Assembly: GCF_020097135.1 (NCBI RefSeq)
Contig: NZ_CP083608.1
Coordinates: 1,240,001 to 1,304,000 of the forward strand
DNA length: 64,000 nucleotides
Direction of reading: 5' to 3'
Origin: Macrococcus armenti
GTDB lineage: Bacteria; Bacillota; Bacilli; Staphylococcales; Staphylococcaceae
Part shown: piece by piece, positions 21,370-29,829 of the stretch
How the letters are laid out: every line of letters starts with the position of its first letter
How positions within the stretch are numbered: position 1 is the stretch's first letter
Translations under genes and position numbers: made by a program
The notes under the pieces: model-generated
Database searches by the model: none
What the model saw: only the letters and a program-made list of their open reading frames with translations
What the model was told of the DNA's origin: nothing

Positions 21370-21999
21370 TTAAATTGATTTAACGACGACACGTGTGCCT
21401 TCAACTTCAATAATTTTAACTGAAGTATCCTTCTTAATAAACGCACCTTCACTCACAGCATCGATACGTTTATCGTCATGCACAATTATACCGGAAGGTC
21501 TTAGATCAGTTAAACAAACAGCCATCTGCCCGACTAAATATGACCTGTCATCATGTGATGTATAACCTGATTCCTTATTCGTTGAATCGTGCAGCACGAC
21601 TTGCTGGAATAAAGGAATTCTCTTTTTGAAAAACTTTACAATAATCACCCATTCTATTAATGCAATAATGATACAAATCGATACGAATAGTGCCATCATC
21701 AGCATATTATCCCCAATAAGCAGGAAACTAACAACAATACAGATCATACCGAGTATACCGATCACCGCACCGATAATAAACAACTCTAAAATGACGAGTA
21801 ATATACCGCCTGCAAACAGTATCATTGCAAGTGCTTCAATATCATTATGATATAAATTCATAATAAAAAATAACAAGCTTGCAATCACACAAATAATACC
21901 CGCATTACTGATTCTCGGTGTATAAAGTTGCCATATACATGACACCGTCATAACGATCATCAATAAAAGCAAGATGATATTCTGTAATGAAAAATCCAA
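21370..21999 (-). CDS. NfeD-like membrane protein
   Basis: A 209-residue protein with about five hydrophobic segments in the first 130 residues and a C-terminal OB-fold domain (about 145-209, with LVGQMAVCLTDLRPSG and a final GTRVVVKS). This is the short NfeD1b type without protease domain. NfeD proteins are paired with flotillins in operons, as here with floA. Confidence 0.88.
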   Translation of the reverse strand: MDFSLQNIILLLLMIVMTVSCIWQLYTPRISNAGIICVIASLLFFIMNLYHNDIEALAMILFAGGILLVILELFIIGAVIGILGMICIVVSFLLIGDNMLMMALFVSICIIIALIEWVIIVKFFKKRIPLFQQVVLHDSTNKESGYTSHDDRSYLVGQMAVCLTDLRPSGIIVHDDKRIDAVSEGAFIKKDTSVKIIEVEGTRVVVKSI

Positions 22000-22084
22000 C
22001 TGAACACCTCCTTATATCCATTATACAGAAAATTGACTCACAATATATGTAAAAATATAAACTTTATGAAAAGTTCACAAAAAA

Positions 22085-22112
22085 AGAAGTCTGGAATAAT
22101 TTCCAGACTTCT
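22085..22112 (-). terminator. rpsU terminator
   Basis: An 11-bp stem (AGAAGTCTGGA / TCCAGACTTCT) with a 6-base loop, followed by seven T residues on the minus strand. Confidence 0.92.
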
Positions 22113-22143
22113 CATCTATAAACAATATTTGAGGGAGCAAATA

Positions 22144-22320
22144 TTATTTGAATTTACGTTTACGCGCTGCTTCTGATTTCTTTTTACGTTTAACACTTGG
22201 TTTTTCGTAGAATTCACGTTTACGAACTTCTTGAATCGTACCATTTTTAGAAACAGTACGCTTGAAACGACGTAAAGCATCTTCAATTGATTCGTTTTTA
22301 CGAACTACAGTTTTAGACAT
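22144..22320 (-). CDS. rpsU: 30S ribosomal protein bS21
   Basis: A 58-residue, very basic protein starting [19 protein letters not shown] and ending in a Lys/Arg-rich tail ([15 protein letters not shown]). It is the full length for Firmicute S21, which helps the 30S subunit start translation. The ATG at 22320 follows GGAGGGAAATT. A strong promoter lies 75 bases upstream, so it is transcribed independently of mtaB. Confidence 0.97.
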   Translation of the reverse strand: MSKTVVRKNESIEDALRRFKRTVSKNGTIQEVRKREFYEKPSVKRKKKSEAARKRKFK

Positions 22321-22395
22321 ATAATTTCCCTCCCTCCAAATATCAACGGAACATTTTAAACATAGATATAAGTAAAATATTCTATGTACTAAAAC

Positions 22396-22424
22396 ATTAT
22401 AATACAACAGTTACACGAGGTCAA
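22396..22424 (-). promoter_or_regulatory. SigA promoter of rpsU
   Basis: On the minus strand: -35 TTGACC (22419-22424), a 17-base spacer, and -10 TATAAT (22396-22401). It is near-consensus and located between mtaB and rpsU. Confidence 0.85.
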
Positions 22425-22438
22425 TAACGAATTTTTCG

Positions 22439-23782
22439 TTAATGAACTTGCATTTCTGCCTTCTTATAAGCATTCGGAATGACAGTAACAAACGTACCTT
22501 CATTCACAGGATAGCCACTCTTATCAATCTTCACTTTAACGAGCTCACCAATTAAACGCTCATCTGCTTCAAACTGAACCTTTAAATAGTTATCCGTATA
22601 ACCAACAAGCATGTTACCATTGCTAGCTTTCTCTTCCGGGATAACTTCTAACACTTCACCTTCGAAATGACTTGCGTATTCTTTTGCAAGCTGATCGCTT
22701 AACGCAATTAAGCGATGTACACGGTCATTCTTCACGTTCTCATCAATCTGATCCGTCATTCTGGCAGCAGGCGTACCTGTACGCATTGAGTACGGGAAGA
22801 CGTGCAGTTCACTGAAACCGTGCGCTAAAATAAAGTCATACGTTTCCTGGAATTCTTCCTCAGTTTCACCAGGGAAACCGACAATAACATCACTCGTTAC
22901 CGCTAGGCCTGGCATAATCGCATGCAATTTCTTCAGACGCTCAGAAAAATGTGACATCGTATATTTACGACGCATACGTTTTAACACAGTATCACTACCA
23001 GACTGAAGCGGAATATGTAGATGACGCACGACTTTATTACTCTTGTCGATAACATCAATAACTTCATCCGTTAACTGACTCGCCTCAATAGAAGAAATAC
23101 GAATACGTTTCAGACCATCGATTGTTTCGAGATCACGAAGTAACTGCGCTAGATTATAATCCTTTAAATCTTCACCATAACCACCAGTATGAATACCCGT
23201 TAAAACAATCTCCTGGTAACCAGACTGAACAAGCTGTGTTGCCTGACGAACAACTTCTTTCGGATCACGAGAACGCATTAAACCACGCGCCCAAGGGATG
23301 ATACAGAATGTACAGAAGTTATTACAACCTTCCTGAATCTTCAAAGACGCACGCGTGCGGTCAGTAAAGTAAGGTACATCTAACTCTTCATACGTACGAT
23401 TCTTCATAATATTTGTCACACCGTTAATCGGTTGACGCTCTGCGCGGTATTGTTCGATATATGGCAGCATCTTATGACGATCCTGCGTACCGACAACGAT
23501 ATCTACACCAGCTATATCCATAATTTCTGCAGATGATGTTTGTGCATAACAACCCGTAACACAAATTACCGCATCAGGATTACGACGAATCGCACGGCGA
23601 ATCACCTGACGACTCTTCTTATCACCTGTGTTTGTTACTGTACATGTATTAATAACATAGACATCAGCATTTTGTTCAAAATCAACACGCTCATAATCAG
23701 CATCTTTAAATAACTGCCAAATCGCTTCTGTTTCATAATGGTTTACTTTACAGCCCAATGTATGAAATGCAACTGTTGACAT
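22439..23782 (-). CDS. mtaB: tRNA (N6-threonylcarbamoyladenosine(37)-C2)-methylthiotransferase MtaB
   Basis: A 447-residue radical-SAM methylthiotransferase that converts t6A37 to ms2t6A in tRNAs reading ANN codons. The N-terminal UPF0004 domain (1-110) holds CKVNHYE, NTCTVT and VTGCYAQ, which give three cluster cysteines. The radical-SAM motif CNNFCTFC is near 150, and a C-terminal TRAM domain spans about 375-440. In Bacillus it follows rsmE directly; here a ~6 kb island separates them. SD GAGGTGA lies before the ATG. Confidence 0.95.
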   Translation of the reverse strand: MSTVAFHTLGCKVNHYETEAIWQLFKDADYERVDFEQNADVYVINTCTVTNTGDKKSRQVIRRAIRRNPDAVICVTGCYAQTSSAEIMDIAGVDIVVGTQDRHKMLPYIEQYRAERQPINGVTNIMKNRTYEELDVPYFTDRTRASLKIQEGCNNFCTFCIIPWARGLMRSRDPKEVVRQATQLVQSGYQEIVLTGIHTGGYGEDLKDYNLAQLLRDLETIDGLKRIRISSIEASQLTDEVIDVIDKSNKVVRHLHIPLQSGSDTVLKRMRRKYTMSHFSERLKKLHAIMPGLAVTSDVIVGFPGETEEEFQETYDFILAHGFSELHVFPYSMRTGTPAARMTDQIDENVKNDRVHRLIALSDQLAKEYASHFEGEVLEVIPEEKASNGNMLVGYTDNYLKVQFEADERLIGELVKVKIDKSGYPVNEGTFVTVIPNAYKKAEMQVH

Positions 23783-23809
23783 ATATTCACCTCATTTATA
23801 ATTCTTTGC

Positions 23810-23839
23810 ATTATATAAAAATACCACGAATAGTAATAA
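23810..23839 (-). promoter_or_regulatory. Possible mtaB promoter
   Basis: A consensus -10 TATAAT (23810-23815) with a weak -35 TTATTA (23834-23839) at 18-base spacing lies 28 bases before the mtaB start. It would let mtaB be expressed despite separation from the dnaK operon. Confidence 0.35.
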
Positions 23840-23906
23840 GTTTCAATGTCATTGCATACAATATCAATGCGCATCACTATATAACACTACAAATTTAACG
23901 TCAGCA

Positions 23907-25508
23907 TTACATGAAATCATCAACGGTGACAGGATTTGTAATCTTCACATTCTCCTGTGTTAATTTTCTCGGTTTATCTACAATAATGTCGGTTAAACTT
24001 GAATCGATGATGACGTCCTTCAAGGAAATCATATCATTCTTAACCCCTCGTACCGCGCCCTCTTCATCAATTTCTATAAATTTCGTTCTCTCAATATTCA
24101 GCTGACCACCTTGCGTTACGACACCGGCAATGGTAGTGTCAATCTCACTGTCCTCCACATTGATCACACTTGCTTTCAAACCAGATAACGCTGCCATATT
24201 CGCATTATCAAACTTGCTACGCTTAACGTTTAATACCGATTTCTGATCAACAGTGACATGATTTTCATCTGCGTATGAAAATATACAATCTTCAACAGCG
24301 ATACTGCAGTTCTTTCCGATTTGTATATTAGAAGTTGCTTTTCTAAATTTTGAATTTTTTATTTTCAATTCAGACCCATCTTCACTATAAATTGCTCTAT
24401 AAAAACCTTCAAAATTTGAATTTTTAACAACTATTTTACTATTTGATTTCGTTTGAATTCCAACATGTGCGTTATATAAATTAGATTTGTAAATCATTAT
24501 GTCCATACTTTCTTTACTATAGAATAACGGAAAATTTTGATTTCCAGTTATATTTGAATTTTCAACTGAAACCTTACAATGTTTTTCGACACTAGCAACT
24601 GCTAAGTTAACATCAATATTAGAATTAATGATATTTAAATCTGTTGTATTAATTTTCATGACACTGTATGCGTTGTTTTTATTGTATGGCCTAATCATCT
24701 CACAATCTATAAGATTGATAGCGCTGTTTTCAGAAACAATACCAATTTCATCAATTATTATCTTACAATTTTTTAAATTTAATTTTCCATTATATACTGG
24801 TATTAAAAAGCCTTCCTCAGCCTCCAGAATTAAATTTTCTAAAGTCAAAGCATTACCATCAATTTGGAAAATTCCTTCTTGTTTAGCTGCTTTAAGTTTT
24901 GTTTTTCCATCTCCTTTTATATGTATATCCCTGTTAATCTTTGTACTTAGCTCGAAAACACCATTTGGTAATTCAATCATTGAATCAGAACTATTTTTAA
25001 GAAAATTTAAAATTATATCACTTGATTGTAATTTTAATGATTCATTTTTATGTATATACTTATTATCAATGAGATTTAACACATCTTCTCTATTAAATTC
25101 TAGTGCATTTTTTCTGAATATTGGAATATATTCTTTGCTCGCATGCTTTAACATATATTTAATAAATTCATAGTCAAATTGATAATAGAAGCTTAATTGA
25201 ACATTTTTACGATCAATCTTTAAATCATTATTAATTAAAAACAATGCAATTTTTTTATTTCTTGTTCTCAAAGCCTTAGTTAATAAATTATCATCATTAT
25301 TTTCGGGGATAAAATTAATATCAATTAATTGATTTGTAATCACATACTCAAGAATATCTAAGCGATTGCAAGATATTGCATAGTATACAATTGTTTCATT
25401 CATAAATATATTATCCAAAATATTTGGTTTTTTTATTAGTGACTTAAAGTCATCTAACGTACCTTCCCTCACTATTTTATAATTTTCTTTAATATTAATT
25501 TCTTCCAT
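23907..25508 (-). CDS. Ankyrin-like / parallel beta-helix protein, copy 2 (candidate immunity protein)
   Basis: A 533-residue protein with no signal peptide, hence probably cytosolic. Residues ~1-165 are short helical pairs resembling ankyrin repeats (VYYAISCNRLDILEYVI, LLTKALRTRNKKIALFLI). Residues ~175-530 are ~22-residue beta-helix coils (LTLENLILEAEEG, LNLKNCKI, INLIDCEM, VSVENSNI, IVVKNSNF). It follows a decayed HINT-AHH toxin tip, with GGGGG ahead of the ATG at 25508. The same length as copy 1 (533). The last ~119 residues are almost identical to copy 1, while the rest has diverged. No catalytic motif was seen. The immunity role is inferred from position only. Confidence 0.75.
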   Translation of the reverse strand: MEEINIKENYKIVREGTLDDFKSLIKKPNILDNIFMNETIVYYAISCNRLDILEYVITNQLIDINFIPENNDDNLLTKALRTRNKKIALFLINNDLKIDRKNVQLSFYYQFDYEFIKYMLKHASKEYIPIFRKNALEFNREDVLNLIDNKYIHKNESLKLQSSDIILNFLKNSSDSMIELPNGVFELSTKINRDIHIKGDGKTKLKAAKQEGIFQIDGNALTLENLILEAEEGFLIPVYNGKLNLKNCKIIIDEIGIVSENSAINLIDCEMIRPYNKNNAYSVMKINTTDLNIINSNIDVNLAVASVEKHCKVSVENSNITGNQNFPLFYSKESMDIMIYKSNLYNAHVGIQTKSNSKIVVKNSNFEGFYRAIYSEDGSELKIKNSKFRKATSNIQIGKNCSIAVEDCIFSYADENHVTVDQKSVLNVKRSKFDNANMAALSGLKASVINVEDSEIDTTIAGVVTQGGQLNIERTKFIEIDEEGAVRGVKNDMISLKDVIIDSSLTDIIVDKPRKLTQENVKITNPVTVDDFM

Positions 25509-25510
25509 CT

Positions 25511-26012
25511 TTAGACCCCCAATAAAATGCTATTTCCCCATGTTTATTTAAGACTTCGATTATTTCAGTTCTACCTAAACCAGCGTTATGAACATTAATC
25601 AAATCATCAACTAATTTTTCTAAATTTTCTGTGCAGTGTAACCCTTTAATATTTGGTACCCAAACTAAGTTTTCTAAACCTTTAATTGGATTAATTCCAT
25701 AATGACTTAATATCTCCTGTCCACTTTTAGATAACCTTTTTTATTTTAAACCAAGACCACACTTGTAAACAATATGGTGAGCATGTGGTCTTACCATCCA
25801 CTCTGGTGGATCACCTACATAACTACTAGTAAATCACCATTATCAAACTGATCTCTCACAAAGACTGTACAATCTATTTTTACCAGCACTCTTACATTTC
25901 AACCGAAATAACCATGATAATCCTCCACCTCAAAGTTATATACTTCCGTATTTGCGAATATAATTGTTTTGATGATGTCAGTTTGGTTATGGAATATATC
26001 CGTGACAACCTA
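25511..26012 (-). pseudogene. Decayed HINT-AHH toxin C-terminus (second toxin module)
   Basis: This minus-strand stretch matches the last ~210 residues of the intact toxin (27700-29829) but is broken. It starts at VTDIF (HINT), then lacks about 65 codons of the HINT middle and resumes at VYNFEVEDYH. A TGA replaces a codon just after GYFG. One base is missing at CTA-GTAGTTATG (CTACGTAGTTATG in the intact copy). A TAA replaces the glutamine codon of the LGLKQRR region. Segments such as GDPPE, SGQEILSHYGINPIKG and ENLVWVPNIKGLH remain recognisable. It accounts for the 588-base gap between the two beta-helix genes. No functional product is expected. Confidence 0.88.
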
Positions 26013-26049
26013 AAAATTATTAGTCTCTTTTTTATAGTTTTAGTATATA

Positions 26050-26084
26050 AAACAGGCTGCAATATTTCTATTTGCAGCCTGTTT
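26050..26084 (-). terminator. Terminator after beta-helix gene copy 1
   Basis: A perfect 13-bp stem (AAACAGGCTGCAA / TTGCAGCCTGTTT) with a 9-base loop lies 12 bases after the stop of the copy 1 gene. It separates the live toxin/partner pair from the decayed module. Confidence 0.85.
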
Positions 26085-26095
26085 ACATTCATATA

Positions 26096-27697
26096 TTATA
26101 AATCATCAATCGTTACAGGATTTGTAATCTTCACATTCTCCTGTGTTAATTTTCTCGGCTTATCTACAATAATGTCGGTTAAACTTGAATCGATGATGAC
26201 GTCCTTCAAGGAAATCATATCATTCTTAACCCCTCGTACCGCGCCCTCTTCATCAATTTCTATAAACTTCGTTCTCTCAATATTCAGCTTACCACCTTGC
26301 GTTACGACACCGGCAATGGTAGTGTCAATCTCACTGTCCTCCACATTAATCACACTTGCTTTCAAACCAGATAACGCTGCCATATTCGCATTATCAAACT
26401 TGCTACGCTTAACGTTTAGTACAGATTTCTGATCAATTGTGATATGGTTTTCATCTGCAGATGAAAACTGACTATCTTCAATATTCAATTCACACTTTCT
26501 ACCCGCTTGAATACAAGAGCCAGCCAATTTCATTTCAGTGTTATTGACTTGAACATTGTTGTTATCACGACAATAAATCATTCGATCAAAATGTCTGAAC
26601 ATTGTATCAGTCACTTTAATATTACTATTATCCTTAACCATTATTCCTGCTTTGGCATTGAATAATGAAGAATCACTTATTTCAATATCCATACTCGTAT
26701 TCGTGTAGAACATTGCGTGTTCTATATTACCTTCGAACTTAGAATGCTCTACAACCACCTTACACCCAGACTTCATCTGCGCAAATGCAATCTCTACTTC
26801 AACCATTGAACCTGAAATTGTTAATGCACTGCGGTCTATCGTAATCACACTATGCGCCGGCATGTCTGTTCCTTCTTGAACAATTTCACAGTCAACAAGT
26901 TCAATCGTACTATCCTCCCCGAAAATACCATAAGCCCCAATTGAAAGCTTACAGTTCTTCAGAACTAATTTCCCATTAATCACAGGAACAAGGAACGCGT
27001 CTTTCGCTTCAAGTATCAATCGTTCGAGAACAACACTTGCTTGATTCACCTGGAAAATCCCTTCAAATTGAGAAGGCTTAAATTTTGTATTCTCACTCCC
27101 AATAATATGAACGTCTCTCGTTATCTCATGACTCAATTCGTATGTAGCATCAGGTAACTCAAGAACAGTTTCAGCACTATTATCAATAAATTCTATAATA
27201 ACGTCACTAGATTGACGTTTTGCTTCCGGTGTTTTTGGAAGATACTTCTCATCTATTAATTCAACTATGTCAGTTCTATGTAACCTTTTACTAATATCAC
27301 GTAGCTTTCTAAAATCTATTTCTAACGTAATATTATCAATTAACTTACAAATAAGATTAATGTTTATATTTCGATCAACAGCAGTATATATGCTATCATA
27401 GGTAACTTTAATTTGTTTATTAAGCATCAATTCAATCAATTTTTCATTTTCTGTCTCTACAACTGACGTCAGTAAGTCAATATTTTTCATTTTAGGATTT
27501 ATCAGAATTGAGTCAATATTATTAATAATAAACTTTAAGATATTATTAGGCTGATTATAAATTATTCTTTGTAAAAAAGATTTGTATTTTCCTCCATCAA
27601 ATATAAATTCATTATCCACAGAATATAATTCTAAAAAACTTTTGTAATCATCATTATTAATAATATTATTTATATGTCTGATTTTTTCAATATCCAT
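26096..27697 (-). CDS. Ankyrin-like / parallel beta-helix protein, copy 1 (candidate immunity protein)
   Basis: A 533-residue cytosolic protein paralogous to 23907-25508. The N-terminal ~165 residues are helical repeats of ankyrin type (FLQRIIYNQPNNILKFII, LLTSVVETENEKLIELML). The C-terminal ~350 residues are a right-handed parallel beta-helix with regular coils (VVLERLILEAKDA, LVLKNCKLSI, IELVDCEIV, VVVEHSKFEG, IKVTDTMF). No secretion signal, transmembrane helix or enzyme motif was seen. The ATG at 27697 follows GGGGGAG and sits two bases after the toxin stop, the coupling expected of a toxin's immunity gene. It is not a DUF600/EsaG-type antitoxin. The function is inferred from context; a structural or scaffold role cannot be excluded. 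Confidence 0.78.
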   Translation of the reverse strand: MDIEKIRHINNIINNDDYKSFLELYSVDNEFIFDGGKYKSFLQRIIYNQPNNILKFIINNIDSILINPKMKNIDLLTSVVETENEKLIELMLNKQIKVTYDSIYTAVDRNININLICKLIDNITLEIDFRKLRDISKRLHRTDIVELIDEKYLPKTPEAKRQSSDVIIEFIDNSAETVLELPDATYELSHEITRDVHIIGSENTKFKPSQFEGIFQVNQASVVLERLILEAKDAFLVPVINGKLVLKNCKLSIGAYGIFGEDSTIELVDCEIVQEGTDMPAHSVITIDRSALTISGSMVEVEIAFAQMKSGCKVVVEHSKFEGNIEHAMFYTNTSMDIEISDSSLFNAKAGIMVKDNSNIKVTDTMFRHFDRMIYCRDNNNVQVNNTEMKLAGSCIQAGRKCELNIEDSQFSSADENHITIDQKSVLNVKRSKFDNANMAALSGLKASVINVEDSEIDTTIAGVVTQGGKLNIERTKFIEIDEEGAVRGVKNDMISLKDVIIDSSLTDIIVDKPRKLTQENVKITNPVTIDDL

Positions 27698-27699
27698 TC

Positions 27700-29829
27700 T
27701 TAACTCCCCCATTTATGCGCAATACTACCATATTTATTAAGCACCATTTGTATTTCATTCCTTGAACCACCTTCTAAATAAACTCTCTCCAATTCATCAA
27801 CAATCTTTTCAAGATTTTCAGCAGTATGCAATCCTTTTACATTCGGTGCCCATACTAAATTTTCTGGTCCTTTTATTGGATCAATTCCATAATGCCTTAA
27901 TATCTCCTGTCCTCTTTTTGATAACCTTCTTTGTTTTAAACCCAGACCACGTTTGTATATAATATGGTGCGCATGTGGTCTTACCATCCATTCTGGTGGA
28001 TCTCCGACATAACTACGTAGTAAAGCACCATAATCAAATCTCATCTCCGCATCTGTACAATCATTATGCAACAGCACACTTACATTCCCAACGAAATAAG
28101 TATGATAATCCTCTACTTCAAAGTTATATACTGCCGTGGTCTTCTCTTTTGTTTCAATTTTTCTAATTCTTATCAACTGATTTTGACACAACAGTGTATC
28201 ACCATCAGTTAATACTTCTGCCACGATGAATCCTCTATTCGTTGTATAGTATAAATGTTGCGGTGTAGATTTGATTGTTTCACCACTTACGAGAGTAATT
28301 GTCGTGATGACGTCTGTTTGCTTATGGAATATATCTGTGACTTTCTTATATGTAACCCTTCCAGTTTCCATGCATCGAGATAAAACTTCATCTCTGACTT
28401 GAATCGTTTCAATTGGTTTTAAACCAAACTTAGTTTGTATCAAAGTCCCCGCCACGAAACAGTTCTTAATAAGATTCAACTCACACAACTTAGCTTTGGC
28501 ATCTGTCATCTTACTTCTTAGTATAATCTCTAATTCCTCTCGTGTTAAACGAAACACAGGCTTATCAAACATCTTCACATGCAGATGATTACCGACAAGT
28601 TTACTATATTCTAAGTTATTAAACGCGCGTTTCGTCCCACTACTCACATTATCAATAAACTGATTGAATGCTGGTTCGTAGTGCTTTCTAAACTGTTCTA
28701 CAGGCCTTGCGATTGTTTTCTTCACGTGTGAGATATCGTGTATCACGCGATCTTTCACAACACGATATGGAATTACTTTCTGACTTAGCACAGATGGTAG
28801 ACGTTGTATGTTTGTATTTTTAACGATTTGGTTTAATACATGATCACCAGACAGTTTTGGTTTGATTAAACTATCTAATCCAAAACTTTTCTCAAATGTA
28901 TTATTAACACCATTTTTGATATACTGTGTACTCCGTGAAACCCACTCACTCGATTTCTCCAGCACTTCTTTTCCATGTAACCGTTCCATTAAACGCTGTG
29001 CATTATCCTTGCTCAACTTATCTGCAAACGATGACTTTAACACCTTTAAATGATCAGGCATCTTAATGTGCTTTGAAACCCCCGACTTCAATACTTTCGC
29101 AGACGCCTTCACACCCGACTTCTCCAGTACTTTCATCAGTAATTTCTTACCCGCGCCTTTCAAAAATGGCGGTACTGGTATTAACGACGCACCTTCAATC
29201 CCACGTTCAATGTTCGATAATTTTCTTCCTGAGATTAAGTTTCTTCCTGTTACCACATTCCCTGCTGAATAAGCTGTATAAGCTCCAGCTGCAATAGCAC
29301 CGGCAACTGGATTTATTATTGTCAGTCCAATTATCCCTGCTGTAGCAACGACATCAAAAACCATTTCCTTACGTTCTTGCGCTTCTCTTTCGAGCTCCGC
29401 CTTTCTTTCGGCCTCGAGTCGCTTCGCTTCTTCATCATAACTTTCATAATCAAAACTATTTCCTTTAAGGTACATATCTACAAATTCTGCTTTCTTTAAA
29501 TCTTTATTTTCTTTATCTTTTTTTATTTGGTTATAGTTCTGATCAATTATTTTCTGAATATTTTTATCTGATTTTAGCAGTTCTTCAAGTGAGTATACAT
29601 TACTTTTTTCTGCTTCTTTTGCGTCACCTTTAATTAGTCGAGTTGTTGATTGATATGTTTGATGGTGTCCTGTACTTTCTTTTTTTACTAGAATCTCTTC
29701 AATTTTGACGTTTGAAAATTTCTCCATTACAGTATCTAAATTATTTGTAAATGGCGTACCTATTTTATCTTTCAGACGTGCGTCTATTTTTGAAGCATAA
29801 TCGAGCATTTCGTACTGATAGAAGTCCAT
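27700..29829 (-). CDS. Polymorphic toxin, EsaD/EssD-like, with HINT domain and AHH nuclease tip (5'-truncated)
   Basis: From ATG 29829 (SD AAAGGA) it encodes 709 residues. Residues ~1-155 (MDFYQYEMLDYASKID onward, with TPF, KGDAK, VYSLEELLKSD) recall the staphylococcal type VII nuclease toxin EsaD/EssD. A charged helix is followed by a hydrophobic Gly/Ala segment (~160-190) and the pre-toxin signature VVTGRNLISGRKLSNIERG (~193-211). The HINT domain runs from Cys457 (NCFVAGT) to His588-Asn589 (LLHND). The last ~119 residues are an AHH-type HNH nuclease: RPHAHH (~617-622), ENLVW, GLH. The coding-like frame continues upstream with DEDG to ~29900, straight to the rsmE terminator, so the native N-terminus seems lost. 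Secretion is therefore doubtful. Confidence 0.82.
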   Translation of the reverse strand: MDFYQYEMLDYASKIDARLKDKIGTPFTNNLDTVMEKFSNVKIEEILVKKESTGHHQTYQSTTRLIKGDAKEAEKSNVYSLEELLKSDKNIQKIIDQNYNQIKKDKENKDLKKAEFVDMYLKGNSFDYESYDEEAKRLEAERKAELEREAQERKEMVFDVVATAGIIGLTIINPVAGAIAAGAYTAYSAGNVVTGRNLISGRKLSNIERGIEGASLIPVPPFLKGAGKKLLMKVLEKSGVKASAKVLKSGVSKHIKMPDHLKVLKSSFADKLSKDNAQRLMERLHGKEVLEKSSEWVSRSTQYIKNGVNNTFEKSFGLDSLIKPKLSGDHVLNQIVKNTNIQRLPSVLSQKVIPYRVVKDRVIHDISHVKKTIARPVEQFRKHYEPAFNQFIDNVSSGTKRAFNNLEYSKLVGNHLHVKMFDKPVFRLTREELEIILRSKMTDAKAKLCELNLIKNCFVAGTLIQTKFGLKPIETIQVRDEVLSRCMETGRVTYKKVTDIFHKQTDVITTITLVSGETIKSTPQHLYYTTNRGFIVAEVLTDGDTLLCQNQLIRIRKIETKEKTTAVYNFEVEDYHTYFVGNVSVLLHNDCTDAEMRFDYGALLRSYVGDPPEWMVRPHAHHIIYKRGLGLKQRRLSKRGQEILRHYGIDPIKGPENLVWAPNVKGLHTAENLEKIVDELERVYLEGGSRNEIQMVLNKYGSIAHKWGS

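Noticed and set aside
24628-25173. Plus-strand 181-codon open frame inside partner gene 2
   Set aside because: It is a shadow of the AT-rich minus-strand gene, with no SD or recognisable product.
25914-26432. Plus-strand 172-codon open frame across the end of partner gene 1
   Set aside because: It is antisense to the conserved beta-helix coding region, lacks an SD, and its similarity to the 23911-24105 plus-strand frame merely mirrors the duplicated 3' ends.
23907-29829. Type VII secretion genes or a DUF600 (EsaG-like) antitoxin within the island
   Set aside because: No WXG100, EssC-like ATPase, EsaE-like or DUF600-like frame is present. The export system, if any, must lie outside this window.
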